A stretch of DNA of 64,000 nt from Litoribrevibacter euphylliae (GCF_042646085.1 NZ_JBHRSZ010000001.1:62001-126000); one strand, 5' to 3'. Counted from the stretch's first letter, positions 17,042-25,841 are shown. Made by a program: numbers and translations. Notes: a model not told the origin generated them from the sequence alone.

Positions 17042-17446
17042 ATGGCATCTGAAAATAACGAATTACGCAAAGCGGGCTTAAAAGTTACCTTACCAAGAGT
17101 AAAGATTTTACAGATTCTTGAGAACTCTGATAGCCGTCACATGAGCGCTGAAGATGTGTACAAGTCTTTGATTGAGGCGGGTGAAGATGTTGGCTTGGCT
17201 ACTGTGTATCGTGTGTTGACTCAGTTTGAATCCGCAGGTTTGGTGGTTCGTCATAACTTTGATGGTGGCCATGCGGTGTTCGAGCTTGCGAAGGGTGAAC
17301 ATCATGATCACATGGTAAACTTGGAGACCGGTGATGTAGTTGAGTTTTTCAATGAAGAAATTGAAAAGCTTCAACACCAGATCGCAGAAGAGCATGGGTT
17401 TGAGCTGATTGACCATAGCTTGGTGCTTTACGTTCGTAAGAAGTAA
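17042..17446 (+). CDS. fur: Ferric uptake regulator Fur, lacking all cysteines
   Basis: 134 residues. Winged-helix N-terminus (GLKVTLPRVKIL, VGLATVYRVLTQFE) and C-terminal dimer/metal domain with HHDHMV (87-90). It represses iron-uptake genes when loaded with Fe2+. The CxxC pair that binds structural zinc in E. coli Fur is replaced by Asn93 and Thr96 (HHDHMVNLETGDV), and the protein contains no Cys at all. Close relatives in Pseudomonas keep one Cys at most, so a zinc-Cys4 site is not used in this group. Divergent from bamE and convergent with recN. Confidence 0.97.
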   Translation: MASENNELRKAGLKVTLPRVKILQILENSDSRHMSAEDVYKSLIEAGEDVGLATVYRVLTQFESAGLVVRHNFDGGHAVFELAKGEHHDHMVNLETGDVVEFFNEEIEKLQHQIAEEHGFELIDHSLVLYVRKK

Positions 17447-17464
17447 ACACTGGATGTTACAAAG

Positions 17465-17503
17465 AAAGCCGCCTGATTTTATTTGAGATTAGGCGGCTTT
17501 TTT
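17465..17503. terminator. Bidirectional terminator between fur and recN
   Basis: GCCGCCT (17468-17474) pairs with AGGCGGC (17491-17497), followed by seven T and preceded by A-rich sequence; serves fur on the plus strand and may serve recN on the minus strand. Confidence 0.88.
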
Positions 17504-17569
17504 ATTGGTGAGATGTCTTTGTGCTTTTATGAGAACGTTGCTGGCTGCTATGGGCTATATAAATAGTAT

Positions 17570-19240
17570 TTAAGAGAGCATTTCTTCAGCGAGTTGTAGT
17601 GTTGTTTCGGTCATTTCCTGGCCGCCCATCATGCGGGCAATTTCTTTAATACGGGCTTCTTGATTTAGCGGCAGCATTTGGGTGCTGGTTGTAGTGTCTG
17701 TCATCAGTTTGCTGGCTTTAAGGTGTTGATCACCTTGAGCGGCTACTTGAGGTTGGTGAGTGACAGAAATTACTTGGCCTGATTGTCCTATTTTTTGCAG
17801 TAGTTCTCCGACTATTTCGGCCGTTGCACCACCGATGCCAACGTCGACTTCGTCAAAAATCAGCGTAGGGATTTGGCTTTGAGAGGCATTTACTACTTGA
17901 ATGGCTAAGCTGATTCTCGAAAGTTCTCCGCCTGAGGCTACTTTAGCTAGGCTTTGGTATGGTTGGCCTGGGTTGGATGAAACTTCAAACTCAACCGAAT
18001 CGAGCCCTAGATGATTCGCCTTTGATAAATCTAATGCATCAATTCGCGTGCTGAACTTACACTGAGTCATGCCTAAACGAGTCAGTTGCTCGATGATTGA
18101 TTGATCAAATCTTTCGGCAGCCGCTTTACGTTGTTCATGGACTTGTTTGCTGGCTTTTAGAAATGATTCTTTGGCTGTTGCTTCTTTTTGTTGAAGAGCA
18201 TCAAGTGAGTTGTTTTCATCGTTCAGTATTGAAAGCTCTTCCGCCAGTTGTTGATGAATATGAGGGATTTCTTCCGGGGCAATTCTGTGCTTTCTGGAAA
18301 GATCATGAATATCGGTTAGTCGCTGGTTTAATTGAGTTAGGTGCTCAGGGTTTATTTCCAATGATTCATGATAGAAATGAATTTCATTCGATGCTTCTTC
18401 GATGTTGATCAGTGCTTGGGCCAGCAAGTCCTTAGTAGTTTCTAGGTTCTGGTGTTGATCATTGATTTGATCGGTAATGTGGGTTATCTGTCGTAGCAGG
18501 TCTCTTGCACTGGTCGACGCTGGGCCACTTTCTCCGCTGCACAGCTCGAACACTTGGTAGCTTTGTTGTTTTAATTCTTCGGCTTGAGATAGTCTGTGGT
18601 GATCTTGTTCAATTTGTTCAAGTTCACCAGATTGCAAATTAAGCTCATCAAGTTCGTCTAGCTGGTAGCTAATCAATTGTTTTCTATCATTGAGTTCGTC
18701 TTGCTGACGCTCTAAGTCTACAAGTTGTTTTTTTATGGTTTGCCAGTCTTTATAAGCATTTTTAAGCTCGTTAAGTGCGTCAATATGCCCAGCATAGTTA
18801 TCGAGCATGTGAATGTGCGTCTGAGGTTGCATCAAGGATTGATGAGCGTGTTGACTGTGGATTTCTACCAGTTGTTCCCCTAGTAGCTTGAGTTTGCTGA
18901 TTGGGCAGGGGCGACCATTAATATAGCCGCGAGAACGACCTTCTTTAGTGATAACGCGACGAATGACGCATAGATCTTCATCATTCAAATCTTCTCTTTC
19001 TAACCATATCTGAACGTCAGGAAGTCGGTTGATATCGAAGCAGGCTGAAATCTCTGCTTTTTCTGCGCCATGCTTTACTACTCCCGAGTCAGCTCTGTCA
19101 CCCGAGGCAAGGCAAAGTGCATCCAGCATGATTGATTTACCGGCCCCGGTTTCACCGGTGATCACGGTTAACCCGTTTTCTAAATGAAGCTCTATGTGGT
19201 CTGCAATTGCGAAGTTGTGAACAGAGAGTTGTTGGAGCAT
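17570..19240 (-). CDS. recN: DNA repair ATPase RecN
   Basis: 556 residues from ATG 19240 (an alternative ATG two codons upstream). SMC-like ATPase: Walker A GETGAGKS near residue 35, long coiled coils (about 150-350) without a hinge as expected for RecN, signature KVASGGELSRISLA and Walker B LIFDEVDVGIGG near the C-terminus. It binds DNA ends and holds sister molecules together during double-strand break repair. The upstream region contains a sigma-70 promoter occupied by SOS-like half-sites, which fits DNA-damage induction. Confidence 0.96.
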   Translation of the reverse strand: MLQQLSVHNFAIADHIELHLENGLTVITGETGAGKSIMLDALCLASGDRADSGVVKHGAEKAEISACFDINRLPDVQIWLEREDLNDEDLCVIRRVITKEGRSRGYINGRPCPISKLKLLGEQLVEIHSQHAHQSLMQPQTHIHMLDNYAGHIDALNELKNAYKDWQTIKKQLVDLERQQDELNDRKQLISYQLDELDELNLQSGELEQIEQDHHRLSQAEELKQQSYQVFELCSGESGPASTSARDLLRQITHITDQINDQHQNLETTKDLLAQALINIEEASNEIHFYHESLEINPEHLTQLNQRLTDIHDLSRKHRIAPEEIPHIHQQLAEELSILNDENNSLDALQQKEATAKESFLKASKQVHEQRKAAAERFDQSIIEQLTRLGMTQCKFSTRIDALDLSKANHLGLDSVEFEVSSNPGQPYQSLAKVASGGELSRISLAIQVVNASQSQIPTLIFDEVDVGIGGATAEIVGELLQKIGQSGQVISVTHQPQVAAQGDQHLKASKLMTDTTTSTQMLPLNQEARIKEIARMMGGQEMTETTLQLAEEMLS

Positions 19241-19270
19241 GGTCATAATCTCTATTAATGTTTATGGTTA

Positions 19271-19314
19271 TTTATACAGTAAAAATACTGTATATCAAGT
19301 GTTTTTGTACAGTA
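19271..19314 (-). promoter_or_regulatory. recN promoter with SOS-like operator half-sites
   Basis: On the minus strand TTGATA (19298-19293), 16 bases, then TATAAA (19276-19271) form a good sigma-70 promoter. Three copies of the LexA half-site sequence overlap it: TACAGTA at 19275, TACTGTA at 19286 and TACAGTA at 19308 (plus strand). The first two form a perfect palindrome with a 4-base AAAA centre that fills the spacer and -10. The order ACAG-N8-CTGT is the reverse of the usual CTGT-N8-ACAG box, so regulation by LexA is likely but the exact site is unusual. Confidence 0.6.
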
Positions 19315-19380
19315 TTTGAGCGTGATTGGTTATTCGTTTATCTGCAGCAGGTATTTTCTTTGGTGTTGGCCCTTGAAGTT

Positions 19381-19409
19381 CCTGAAAACAACCTTATTTA
19401 CCCGATAAT
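19381..19409 (+). promoter_or_regulatory. Sigma-32-like heat-shock promoter of grpE
   Basis: CCTGAAA, 13 bases, CCCGATAA compares well with the consensus CTTGAAA-N11-15-CCCCATNT and ends about 50 bases before the grpE start. Confidence 0.65.
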
Positions 19410-19457
19410 TGAAAAATCCTACTAGAACTAAGTACAAATTTGTTGGAGTGATAACTG

Positions 19458-20075
19458 ATGTCTCAAGTGGATCAGCCAGAAGAGCAGTTGAATGAATCCT
19501 TAAATGAACAAGCAGAAGCTGTCGCGGCAGCTGAAGAACAGGTTGTTGAATCTGTTGATTCGGAAGAAGTTGATGTGGCTGCGTTACAAGCTGAACTTGA
19601 ACAAGCTAAAGCTGAATTGAATGACGTTAAAGAAGCGTCATTGCGTACTCAAGCTGAAATGCAGAATGTTCGTCGTCGAGCTGAGCAGGACGTTGAGAAA
19701 GCGCATAAGTTTGGCTTAGAGAAAATGGCTAAAGAGTTGTTAGATGTCGCTGATAATCTGGATCGTGCGCTTCAGGCGTCTGAATCAGATAAAGACAATG
19801 AAGCAATTAAGCCTTTATATGATGGCGTTGCTATGACGCGTGATGGGTTGAACCAAATGATGGCGAAATTCAAGCTGGAAGCGGTTGATCCCATGGGCGA
19901 AACCTTTAATCCGGAATTGCATCAGGCAATGTCAATGATTGATCAGCCGGATGTTGCTGCCAATACAGTTATTGCGGTTATGCAGAAGGGGTACACCTTA
20001 AGTGGTCGTCTGCTTCGTCCTGCGATGGTCGTGGTTGCTAAAGGTGGCAAGCCACAGGTGGATACCGAAGCGTAA
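19458..20075 (+). CDS. grpE: Nucleotide exchange factor GrpE
   Basis: 205 residues. Acidic, disordered N-terminus (about 1-45), long coiled coil (45-110, QAEMQNVRRRAEQDVEKA), then the C-terminal beta domain (VDPMGETFNPELHQAMS and GYTLSGRLLRPAMVVV). It releases ADP from DnaK. First gene of the grpE-dnaK-dnaJ cluster, with its own heat-shock promoter; dnaK follows after 127 bases with a second promoter. Confidence 0.97.
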   Translation: MSQVDQPEEQLNESLNEQAEAVAAAEEQVVESVDSEEVDVAALQAELEQAKAELNDVKEASLRTQAEMQNVRRRAEQDVEKAHKFGLEKMAKELLDVADNLDRALQASESDKDNEAIKPLYDGVAMTRDGLNQMMAKFKLEAVDPMGETFNPELHQAMSMIDQPDVAANTVIAVMQKGYTLSGRLLRPAMVVVAKGGKPQVDTEA

Positions 20076-20111
20076 TCCTTATCATTTGAGCGGATTTTTT
20101 AAGTAATTAGG

Positions 20112-20139
20112 GTTGAAACGCAGAAAAGCGTCCTTATTA
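20112..20139 (+). promoter_or_regulatory. Sigma-32-like heat-shock promoter of dnaK
   Basis: GTTGAAA, 13 bases, CCTTATTA between grpE and dnaK, about 60 bases before the dnaK start. The -10 half is a weaker match than in the grpE promoter. Confidence 0.5.
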
Positions 20140-20202
20140 AGTTAGCAAGCAAAGAATTAAGACCGGTAAGCGGTCAATGTACGAATTACGGAGTTATAAA
20201 TT

Positions 20203-22128
20203 ATGGGTAAAGTGATTGGTATTGACTTAGGTACAACCAACTCTTGTGTTGCTGTATTAGACGGCGAAAAAGCAAAGGTTCTTGAGAACGCTGAAGGTGG
20301 TCGTACTACTCCTTCCATCATCGCTTATACCGAAGATGGCGAGATCTTGGTAGGTCAGTCTGCTAAGCGTCAGGCAGTAACGAACCCTGATAATACGCTA
20401 TACGGTGTTAAGCGTCTTATTGGTCGTAAATTTGATGAAAAAGCGCTTCAGGAATCTCTAAAGCACTTCGCGTTTAAAGTTGAGAAAGCGGATAACGGTG
20501 ATGCTTGGGTAAACGTTAAAGGCGAGAAAAAAGCGCCACCTCAGATTTCTGCAGAAGTTCTTAAGAAAATGAAGAAAACTGCTGAAGACTTTCTTGGTGA
20601 GCCAGTAACAGAAGCTGTAATTACTGTTCCTGCTTACTTTAATGATTCTCAGCGTCAAGCGACTAAAGATGCTGGTCGTATCGCTGGTCTAGAAGTTAAA
20701 CGTATCATTAACGAGCCTACTGCAGCAGCATTGGCTTATGGTATGGACAAGAAGCGCGGTGACTCGGTTATTGCGGTATATGACTTGGGTGGTGGTACCT
20801 TCGATATTTCTATCATTGAAATCGCAGAAGTAGATGGTGAGCATCAGTTCGAAGTACTAGCAACTAACGGTAACACTGCACTTGGTGGTGAAGATTTCGA
20901 TGAGCGTTTGATTGAATACTTGGCAGAAGAGTTCAAGAAAGACACCGGCATTGATCTACACAACGATCCATTGGCTGTTCAGCGTTTGAAAGAAGCAGCT
21001 GAGAAGGCAAAAGTTGAGTTGTCTAGCAGTCAGCAAACCGATGTGAACTTGCCATACATCACTGCAGACGCAACAGGTCCTAAGCACCTTAACGTTAAAG
21101 TGACCCGTGCTAAGCTTGAGTCTTTGGTTGAAGATTTGATTAACGAGTCTATTGAGCCAGTACGCATTGCGCTTCAGGATGCAGGCTTGAAAACCACCGA
21201 AATTGATGACGTAATTTTGGTTGGTGGTCAGACTCGTATGCCGTTGGTTCAGAAAGCTGTTACTGACTTCTTTGGTAAAGAGCCACGTAAAGATGTAAAC
21301 CCTGATGAAGCTGTAGCTGTCGGTGCGGCCATTCAAGGTGGTGTTCTTGCGGGTGATGTGAAAGACGTTCTGCTTCTTGATGTAACGCCACTAACTTTGG
21401 GAATTGAGACAATGGGTGGTGTGTCTACTCCGGTAATTGAGAAGAACACAACCATTCCTACTCGTAAGTCTCAAGTATTCTCAACGGCTGAGGATAATCA
21501 GTCTGCAGTAACGATTCACGTACTTCAGGGTGAGCGTAAGCAGGCATCGTTGAATAAGTCTCTGGGTCGTTTTGACTTGGCTGACATTCCACCGGCTGCA
21601 CGTGGTGTTCCACAGATTGAAGTAACATTCGATATTGATGCGAACGGTATCTTGAATGTGTCTGCGAAAGATAAGGCAACTGGTAAAGAGCAATCCATCG
21701 TGATTAAGGCATCTTCTGGTCTTTCGGATGATGAGATCGATGCAATGGTTCAGGATGCAGAGTCTCACGCAGAAGAAGATCGTAAGTTTGAAGAATTAGT
21801 TCAAACTCGCAACACTGCGGACGGTCTGGTTCATGCGTCACGTAAGATGCTTGAAGAAGCTGGTGATAAAGCTACTGCTGAAGAGAAAGAAGCGATTGAA
21901 AAAGCGATTACTGATCTGGAAGAGGCTGTTAAGAACACTGATGCCTCTAAAGAAGATCTTGATGCGAAGATCGAAGCGCTATCTCAAGCTTCACAAGGTT
22001 TGACTCAGAAGATGTATGCTGAGCAAGCTCAAGCAGCGGAAGGACAAGAGCAGGCAGATAATGCAGCAGCGGGTGACGATGTTGTGGATGCTGAGTTCGA
22101 AGAAGTAAAAGACGAAGATAAGAAGTAA
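20203..22128 (+). CDS. dnaK: Chaperone DnaK (Hsp70)
   Basis: 641 residues, usual length. Nucleotide-binding domain opens GKVIGIDLGTTNSCVAV and contains IINEPTAAALAYG and VYDLGGGTFDIS; interdomain linker DVLLLDVTPLTLGIET (about 388-402); substrate-binding beta domain and helical lid; Ala/Gln-rich tail ending in the EEVK-type motif (FEEVKDEDKK) that DnaJ and other co-chaperones read. It works in the cytoplasm with GrpE and DnaJ, encoded on both sides. ATG preceded by ACGGAG. Confidence 0.99.
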   Translation: MGKVIGIDLGTTNSCVAVLDGEKAKVLENAEGGRTTPSIIAYTEDGEILVGQSAKRQAVTNPDNTLYGVKRLIGRKFDEKALQESLKHFAFKVEKADNGDAWVNVKGEKKAPPQISAEVLKKMKKTAEDFLGEPVTEAVITVPAYFNDSQRQATKDAGRIAGLEVKRIINEPTAAALAYGMDKKRGDSVIAVYDLGGGTFDISIIEIAEVDGEHQFEVLATNGNTALGGEDFDERLIEYLAEEFKKDTGIDLHNDPLAVQRLKEAAEKAKVELSSSQQTDVNLPYITADATGPKHLNVKVTRAKLESLVEDLINESIEPVRIALQDAGLKTTEIDDVILVGGQTRMPLVQKAVTDFFGKEPRKDVNPDEAVAVGAAIQGGVLAGDVKDVLLLDVTPLTLGIETMGGVSTPVIEKNTTIPTRKSQVFSTAEDNQSAVTIHVLQGERKQASLNKSLGRFDLADIPPAARGVPQIEVTFDIDANGILNVSAKDKATGKEQSIVIKASSGLSDDEIDAMVQDAESHAEEDRKFEELVQTRNTADGLVHASRKMLEEAGDKATAEEKEAIEKAITDLEEAVKNTDASKEDLDAKIEALSQASQGLTQKMYAEQAQAAEGQEQADNAAAGDDVVDAEFEEVKDEDKK

Positions 22129-22140
22129 TTCTTAATCTTT

Positions 22141-22202
22141 AAAAGCCTGCCTGTCTCTTTATGGAGTCTTATTGATCTCCTACGGGGGAAGGCAGGCTTT
22201 TT
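22141..22202 (+). terminator. Rho-independent terminator after dnaK
   Basis: AAAAGCCTGCCT pairs with AGGCAGGCTTTTT; an inner GGAG/CTCC stem sits in the loop. It separates dnaK from dnaJ, so dnaJ may be expressed by read-through or from its own weak promoter. Confidence 0.85.
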
Positions 22203-22272
22203 GTTAAGTACGTCAGTTTGAAGTGAAATTTTAATGTCTATTAGACGCTCGTTACATGGGTAAGTTAGGGTT

Positions 22273-23412
22273 ATGTCGAAGCGAGATTATTACGAGGTTT
22301 TGGGTGTTTCTAAGGATGTGTCTGAGCGCGACCTGAAGAAAGCCTTTCGTCGAATGGCGATGAAGTACCATCCGGATAAAAACCCGGATGATGCGGAAGC
22401 AGAATCCAAATTTAAAGAAGTTAACGAGGCATATGAAGTTCTTTCTAATGCTGAAAAGCGTGAAGCGTATGATCGTTTTGGTCACGCCGGAGTAGATCCG
22501 AGCCAAGGTGGCGGTGGATTTGGTGGTGGCGGAGCCAACTTCAGCGATATCTTTGGCGACGTTTTTGGTGACATCTTTGGTGGTGCTGGCGGCGGTGGCG
22601 GACGTACTCGTGCTCGTCGAGGTGCAGATTTGCGCTATCCGTTGGATTTGGATCTGGAAGAAGCGGTTCGCGGAATTACTAAAGAAATCAAAATTCGTAC
22701 GCATGTGAATTGTAAAACGTGTGATGGTTCTGGTGCGAAGAAAGGGTCTACGCCGGAAACCTGTGGTACCTGCCGTGGTGCTGGTCAGGTGCGTATGTCC
22801 CAAGGTTTCTTCTCGGTTCAGCAGACGTGTCCAAGTTGTCATGGCTCTGGTCAAATCATTAAAGATCCTTGCGGGGATTGTCATGGTCAGGGTGTAACTC
22901 AAGAAACGAAGACGTTATCGGTGAAAATTCCTGCGGGTGTTGATACGGGTGATCGAATTCGTCTTGCGGGTGAAGGTGAAGCCGGTACCCATGGTGGTCC
23001 AGCGGGAGATTTGTATGTTCAAGTGGAAGTGCGTGAACACCCTATTTTCCAACGTGATGGTCGACACTTGTATTGTGATGTGCCAATCAGCTTTACCGAT
23101 GCGGCGCTGGGTGGTGAGTTGGAAGTGCCGACCTTGGATGGTCGTGTAAAGCTTAAGATCCCGGCAGAAACGCAAACAGGTAAGTTATTCCGTTTGCGTG
23201 GTAAAGGTGTTACTTCTGTTCGTGGTGGTGGAGCTGGCGATTTGATGTGTCGTGTATTAGTTGAGACGCCGGTGAATTTAACAAAACGTCAGAAAGAGTT
23301 GTTGGAAGAATTTCAGCAAACTTTGGATGGCGACGACGGTAAAGATCAGTCTCCTCAGAAAAATACATGGTTTGAGGGGGTTAAGAACTTTTTTGAAGAT
23401 ATGAAGTTCTAA
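22273..23412 (+). CDS. dnaJ: Chaperone DnaJ (Hsp40)
   Basis: 379 residues. J domain with HPD at 33-35, Gly/Phe-rich linker (about 75-120), zinc domain with four Cys motifs (CKTCDGSG, CGTCRGAG, CPSCHGSG, CGDCHGQG), then C-terminal substrate-binding domains. It stimulates the DnaK ATPase and brings unfolded clients. Lies 144 bases downstream of dnaK beyond a terminator. Confidence 0.98.
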   Translation: MSKRDYYEVLGVSKDVSERDLKKAFRRMAMKYHPDKNPDDAEAESKFKEVNEAYEVLSNAEKREAYDRFGHAGVDPSQGGGGFGGGGANFSDIFGDVFGDIFGGAGGGGGRTRARRGADLRYPLDLDLEEAVRGITKEIKIRTHVNCKTCDGSGAKKGSTPETCGTCRGAGQVRMSQGFFSVQQTCPSCHGSGQIIKDPCGDCHGQGVTQETKTLSVKIPAGVDTGDRIRLAGEGEAGTHGGPAGDLYVQVEVREHPIFQRDGRHLYCDVPISFTDAALGGELEVPTLDGRVKLKIPAETQTGKLFRLRGKGVTSVRGGGAGDLMCRVLVETPVNLTKRQKELLEEFQQTLDGDDGKDQSPQKNTWFEGVKNFFEDMKF

Positions 23413-23438
23413 TGCCTTTTAAGCAATGAAATACACAA

Positions 23439-23465
23439 AGCGCCGACTTTCTAGTCGGCGTTTTT
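23439..23465 (+). terminator. Rho-independent terminator after dnaJ
   Basis: CGCCGACT, loop TTCT, AGTCGGCG, five T; 30 bases after the dnaJ stop. Confidence 0.92.
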
Positions 23466-23564
23466 GTTTCTGAAGAGTGCATGTATTGTCGAGAATGTGT
23501 TGGTTTTGTTTTAGAATGCTTCGCATTGTGCATGTGTTGGATTGATCAATAAGTGGAGATTACT

Positions 23565-24374
23565 GTGGTTAAGGTAGGTATTGTTGGCGCGAATGGCCGT
23601 ATGGGTAAAACTCTGATTGAAGCGGTTTTTCAGGCGGAAGGTGTTGAGCTCGCTGCTGCGGTAGTTCATCCGGAAAGTTCTTTGGTTGGTGCGGATGCAG
23701 GTGAAATTGCAGGTGTGGGTAAATTGGGAGTGATTGCTCAGGATAATTTGGCTGCGGTAATAAATGATTTTGATGTGCTTGTTGATTTCACCAGCATTGA
23801 GATGACGCTGGATAATATTGAACAGTGCCGAGCGGCAGGTAAATCAATTGTGATTGGTACCACAGGTTTCAATGATGATCAAAAAGCTCAGCTAAATGCA
23901 GCGGCTAAAGAAATTCCTGTGGTATTCGCTCCGAATATGAGTGTGGGTGTGAATCTAACGCTTAAACTACTTGAAATGACCGCTAAAGTGATTGGTGACG
24001 ATACTGATATTGAAATTATTGAAGCGCATCATCGTCATAAAGTGGATGCGCCATCGGGTACGGCAGTTCGTATGGGTGAGGTGATTGCTGATACCTTGGG
24101 TCGTGATCTTAAAGAATGTGCAGTTTATGGTCGTGAAGGTCAGGAAGGGCCGCGTAAGAAAGATACCATTGGTTTCGAAACGATTCGTGCTGGTGATATT
24201 GTGGGTGATCATACTGTTATGTTTGCGACGGATGGTGAGCGAGTGGAGATTACGCATAAAGCAAGCAGTCGAATGACGTTTGCAAAAGGTGCGGTTCGTG
24301 CAGCTAAGTGGTTAGGTGATAAATCTGCAGGCATGTATGATATGCAAGATGTATTGGACCTAAAGGCCATTTAA
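23565..24374 (+). CDS. dapB: 4-hydroxy-tetrahydrodipicolinate reductase DapB
   Basis: 269 residues from GTG 23565, chosen because GGAG lies 6 bases upstream and the product then begins MVKVGIVGANGRMGK as in the family; the GTG at 23553 would add four odd residues. Nucleotide-binding GANGRMG, active-site EAHHRHKVDAPSGTA (His pair and Lys). Reduces the heterocyclic intermediate of lysine and diaminopimelate synthesis with NAD(P)H. Between dnaJ and carA as in pseudomonads. Confidence 0.97.
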   Translation: MVKVGIVGANGRMGKTLIEAVFQAEGVELAAAVVHPESSLVGADAGEIAGVGKLGVIAQDNLAAVINDFDVLVDFTSIEMTLDNIEQCRAAGKSIVIGTTGFNDDQKAQLNAAAKEIPVVFAPNMSVGVNLTLKLLEMTAKVIGDDTDIEIIEAHHRHKVDAPSGTAVRMGEVIADTLGRDLKECAVYGREGQEGPRKKDTIGFETIRAGDIVGDHTVMFATDGERVEITHKASSRMTFAKGAVRAAKWLGDKSAGMYDMQDVLDLKAI

Positions 24375-24428
24375 CCCGCTTAATGTTTTTGTTTGAAAAA
24401 TGATCTTTTAAAAAGCTGAAAAATCTTA

Positions 24429-24457
24429 ATGACATGAGGTTAGTAATTGCGTAAAAT
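24429..24457 (+). promoter_or_regulatory. Sigma-70-like promoter of the carA leader
   Basis: ATGACA, 17 bases, TAAAAT, located 55 bases after dapB and about 235 bases before carA. It would place the transcript start near 24464, upstream of the leader ORF and hairpin. Confidence 0.5.
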
Positions 24458-24521
24458 GCGCCAAATTTTGGGCGGGTGAAATTAACTCACTGTCATTTTT
24501 GATAGAAGGCCGGAAAAGATT

Positions 24522-24557
24522 ATGTGTAAAAAGCGAGATAGAGCCAATTCGATTTAA
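24522..24557 (+). CDS. Candidate 11-residue leader peptide upstream of carA
   Basis: ATG with CGGAAAAG just upstream encodes MCKKRDRANSI and stops in the loop of the following terminator hairpin. The ORF covers the whole 5' arm of the stem, so a translating ribosome would block hairpin formation. This layout is like attenuation leaders such as that of pyrBI, where nucleotide supply sets the distance between RNA polymerase and ribosome. Too short for statistical support; function is inference from the layout. Confidence 0.4.
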   Translation: MCKKRDRANSI

Positions 24558-24582
24558 TCGACACGCTCTATCTCGCTTTTTT
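24527..24582 (+). terminator. Terminator/attenuator hairpin in the carAB leader
   Basis: A 17-18 bp perfect stem: AAAAAGCGAGATAGAGC (from 24528) pairs with GCTCTATCTCGCTTTTTT (24565-24582), with a 20-base loop and a run of T on the descending arm. It lies downstream of the candidate carA promoter and upstream of carA, so it could attenuate carAB; alternatively it simply ends dapB transcripts. Confidence 0.85.
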
Positions 24583-24691
24583 GCGATTTACGGTTACATT
24601 TTATTCGTGCCAAGAACAAATTAGCCATTCCGTTCGTGTCCGATCTGGATATTGAGCGATGTGAAGCAGCAAATTGTGCGGGGAGGTTGCA

Positions 24692-25825
24692 TTGAGTAAA
24701 CCAGCGATACTGGCTCTTGAAGACGGCAGTATTTTTAAAGGAATCTCTATTGGGGCTGATGGTCAGTCTACTGGAGAGGTTGTTTTTAATACTTCAATGA
24801 CTGGTTATCAGGAAATTCTGACTGACCCATCTTATGCGCGTCAAATCGTTACTCTAACTTACCCGCATATTGGTAATGTTGGCGTAAATTCAGAAGATGA
24901 AGAAGCGACAGAAATTCACTCTGCCGGTCTGGTTATTCGTGACCTGCCTTTGATCGCGAGTAACTGGCGTTCAGAAAAAACATTGGATCAGTATCTACGT
25001 GATCGCAATATTGTCGGTATTGCGGAGATTGATACTCGTCGCTTGACTCGTTTGTTGCGTGAAAAGGGTGCGCTAGCTGGTTGTATCATCGCTGGTGAAA
25101 ATGTAACTGAAGAAGCGGCACTTGAGGCGGCTAAAGCTTTCCCTGGTCTTAAAGGCATGGACTTAGCTAAAGAGGTTACCGTAACTGAATCATACTCATG
25201 GACTGATGGTGAGTGGGATCTGGTTGAAGGTTACAAAGCAATGTCTGACGCTGAATTGCCATATCATGTGGTTGCTTATGATTTCGGTGTGAAACGCAAT
25301 ATTCTTCGTATGTTGGCTGCTCGTGGTTGCCGTTTGACCGTTGTTCCTGCAAAAACACCTGCAAGTGAGGTGTTAGCGATGAACCCGGATGGTATTTTCC
25401 TATCAAATGGACCAGGCGATCCAGAACCATGTGATTACGCAATTGCTGCAATTAAAGAAATTCTTGAAACGAATATCCCGGTATTTGGTATCTGTCTTGG
25501 GCACCAGTTGTTGTCTTTGGCCAGTGGTGCCCAAACTGTAAAAATGAAGTTTGGTCATCATGGTGGTAACCATCCGGTGCAAGATCTTGCAACTAAGCAA
25601 GTGATGATTACCAGTCAGAACCATGGTTTCGCAGTAGATGAGGCTTCTCTTCCTGCGAATATGGAGGCAACTCACAAATCGTTGTTTGATGGTTCTCTGC
25701 AAGGTGTTCGTCGCACCGATAAACCTGCTTTCAGCTTCCAGGGACACCCTGAAGCAAGCCCGGGGCCGCATGATATTGCTCCGTTGTTTGATCACTTTGT
25801 TGATTTGATCAAGGCAGCTAAATAA
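24692..25825 (+). CDS. carA: Carbamoyl-phosphate synthase small (glutaminase) subunit
   Basis: 377 residues from TTG 24692, chosen because GGGGAGG ends 5 bases upstream and the product then begins MSKPAILALEDGSIF; the frame upstream has no better start. N-terminal CarA domain, then class I glutamine amidotransferase with catalytic Cys in FGICLGHQLLSLASG and His/Glu in FQGHPEASPGPHD. It frees ammonia from glutamine and channels it to CarB for carbamoyl phosphate, the precursor of arginine and pyrimidines. Probably regulated through the leader hairpin upstream. Confidence 0.98.
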   Translation: MSKPAILALEDGSIFKGISIGADGQSTGEVVFNTSMTGYQEILTDPSYARQIVTLTYPHIGNVGVNSEDEEATEIHSAGLVIRDLPLIASNWRSEKTLDQYLRDRNIVGIAEIDTRRLTRLLREKGALAGCIIAGENVTEEAALEAAKAFPGLKGMDLAKEVTVTESYSWTDGEWDLVEGYKAMSDAELPYHVVAYDFGVKRNILRMLAARGCRLTVVPAKTPASEVLAMNPDGIFLSNGPGDPEPCDYAIAAIKEILETNIPVFGICLGHQLLSLASGAQTVKMKFGHHGGNHPVQDLATKQVMITSQNHGFAVDEASLPANMEATHKSLFDGSLQGVRRTDKPAFSFQGHPEASPGPHDIAPLFDHFVDLIKAAK

Positions 25826-25841
25826 CCGGTAAAACCAAATT

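Noticed and set aside
22217..22243. Heat-shock promoter for dnaJ
   Set aside because: TTTGAAG-N12-GTCTATTA is too weak a match in the -10 half to list.
22252..22902. 216-codon open frame opposite dnaJ
   Set aside because: Fully antisense to the J domain and Gly/Phe region; the product is a Thr-rich shadow without family features.
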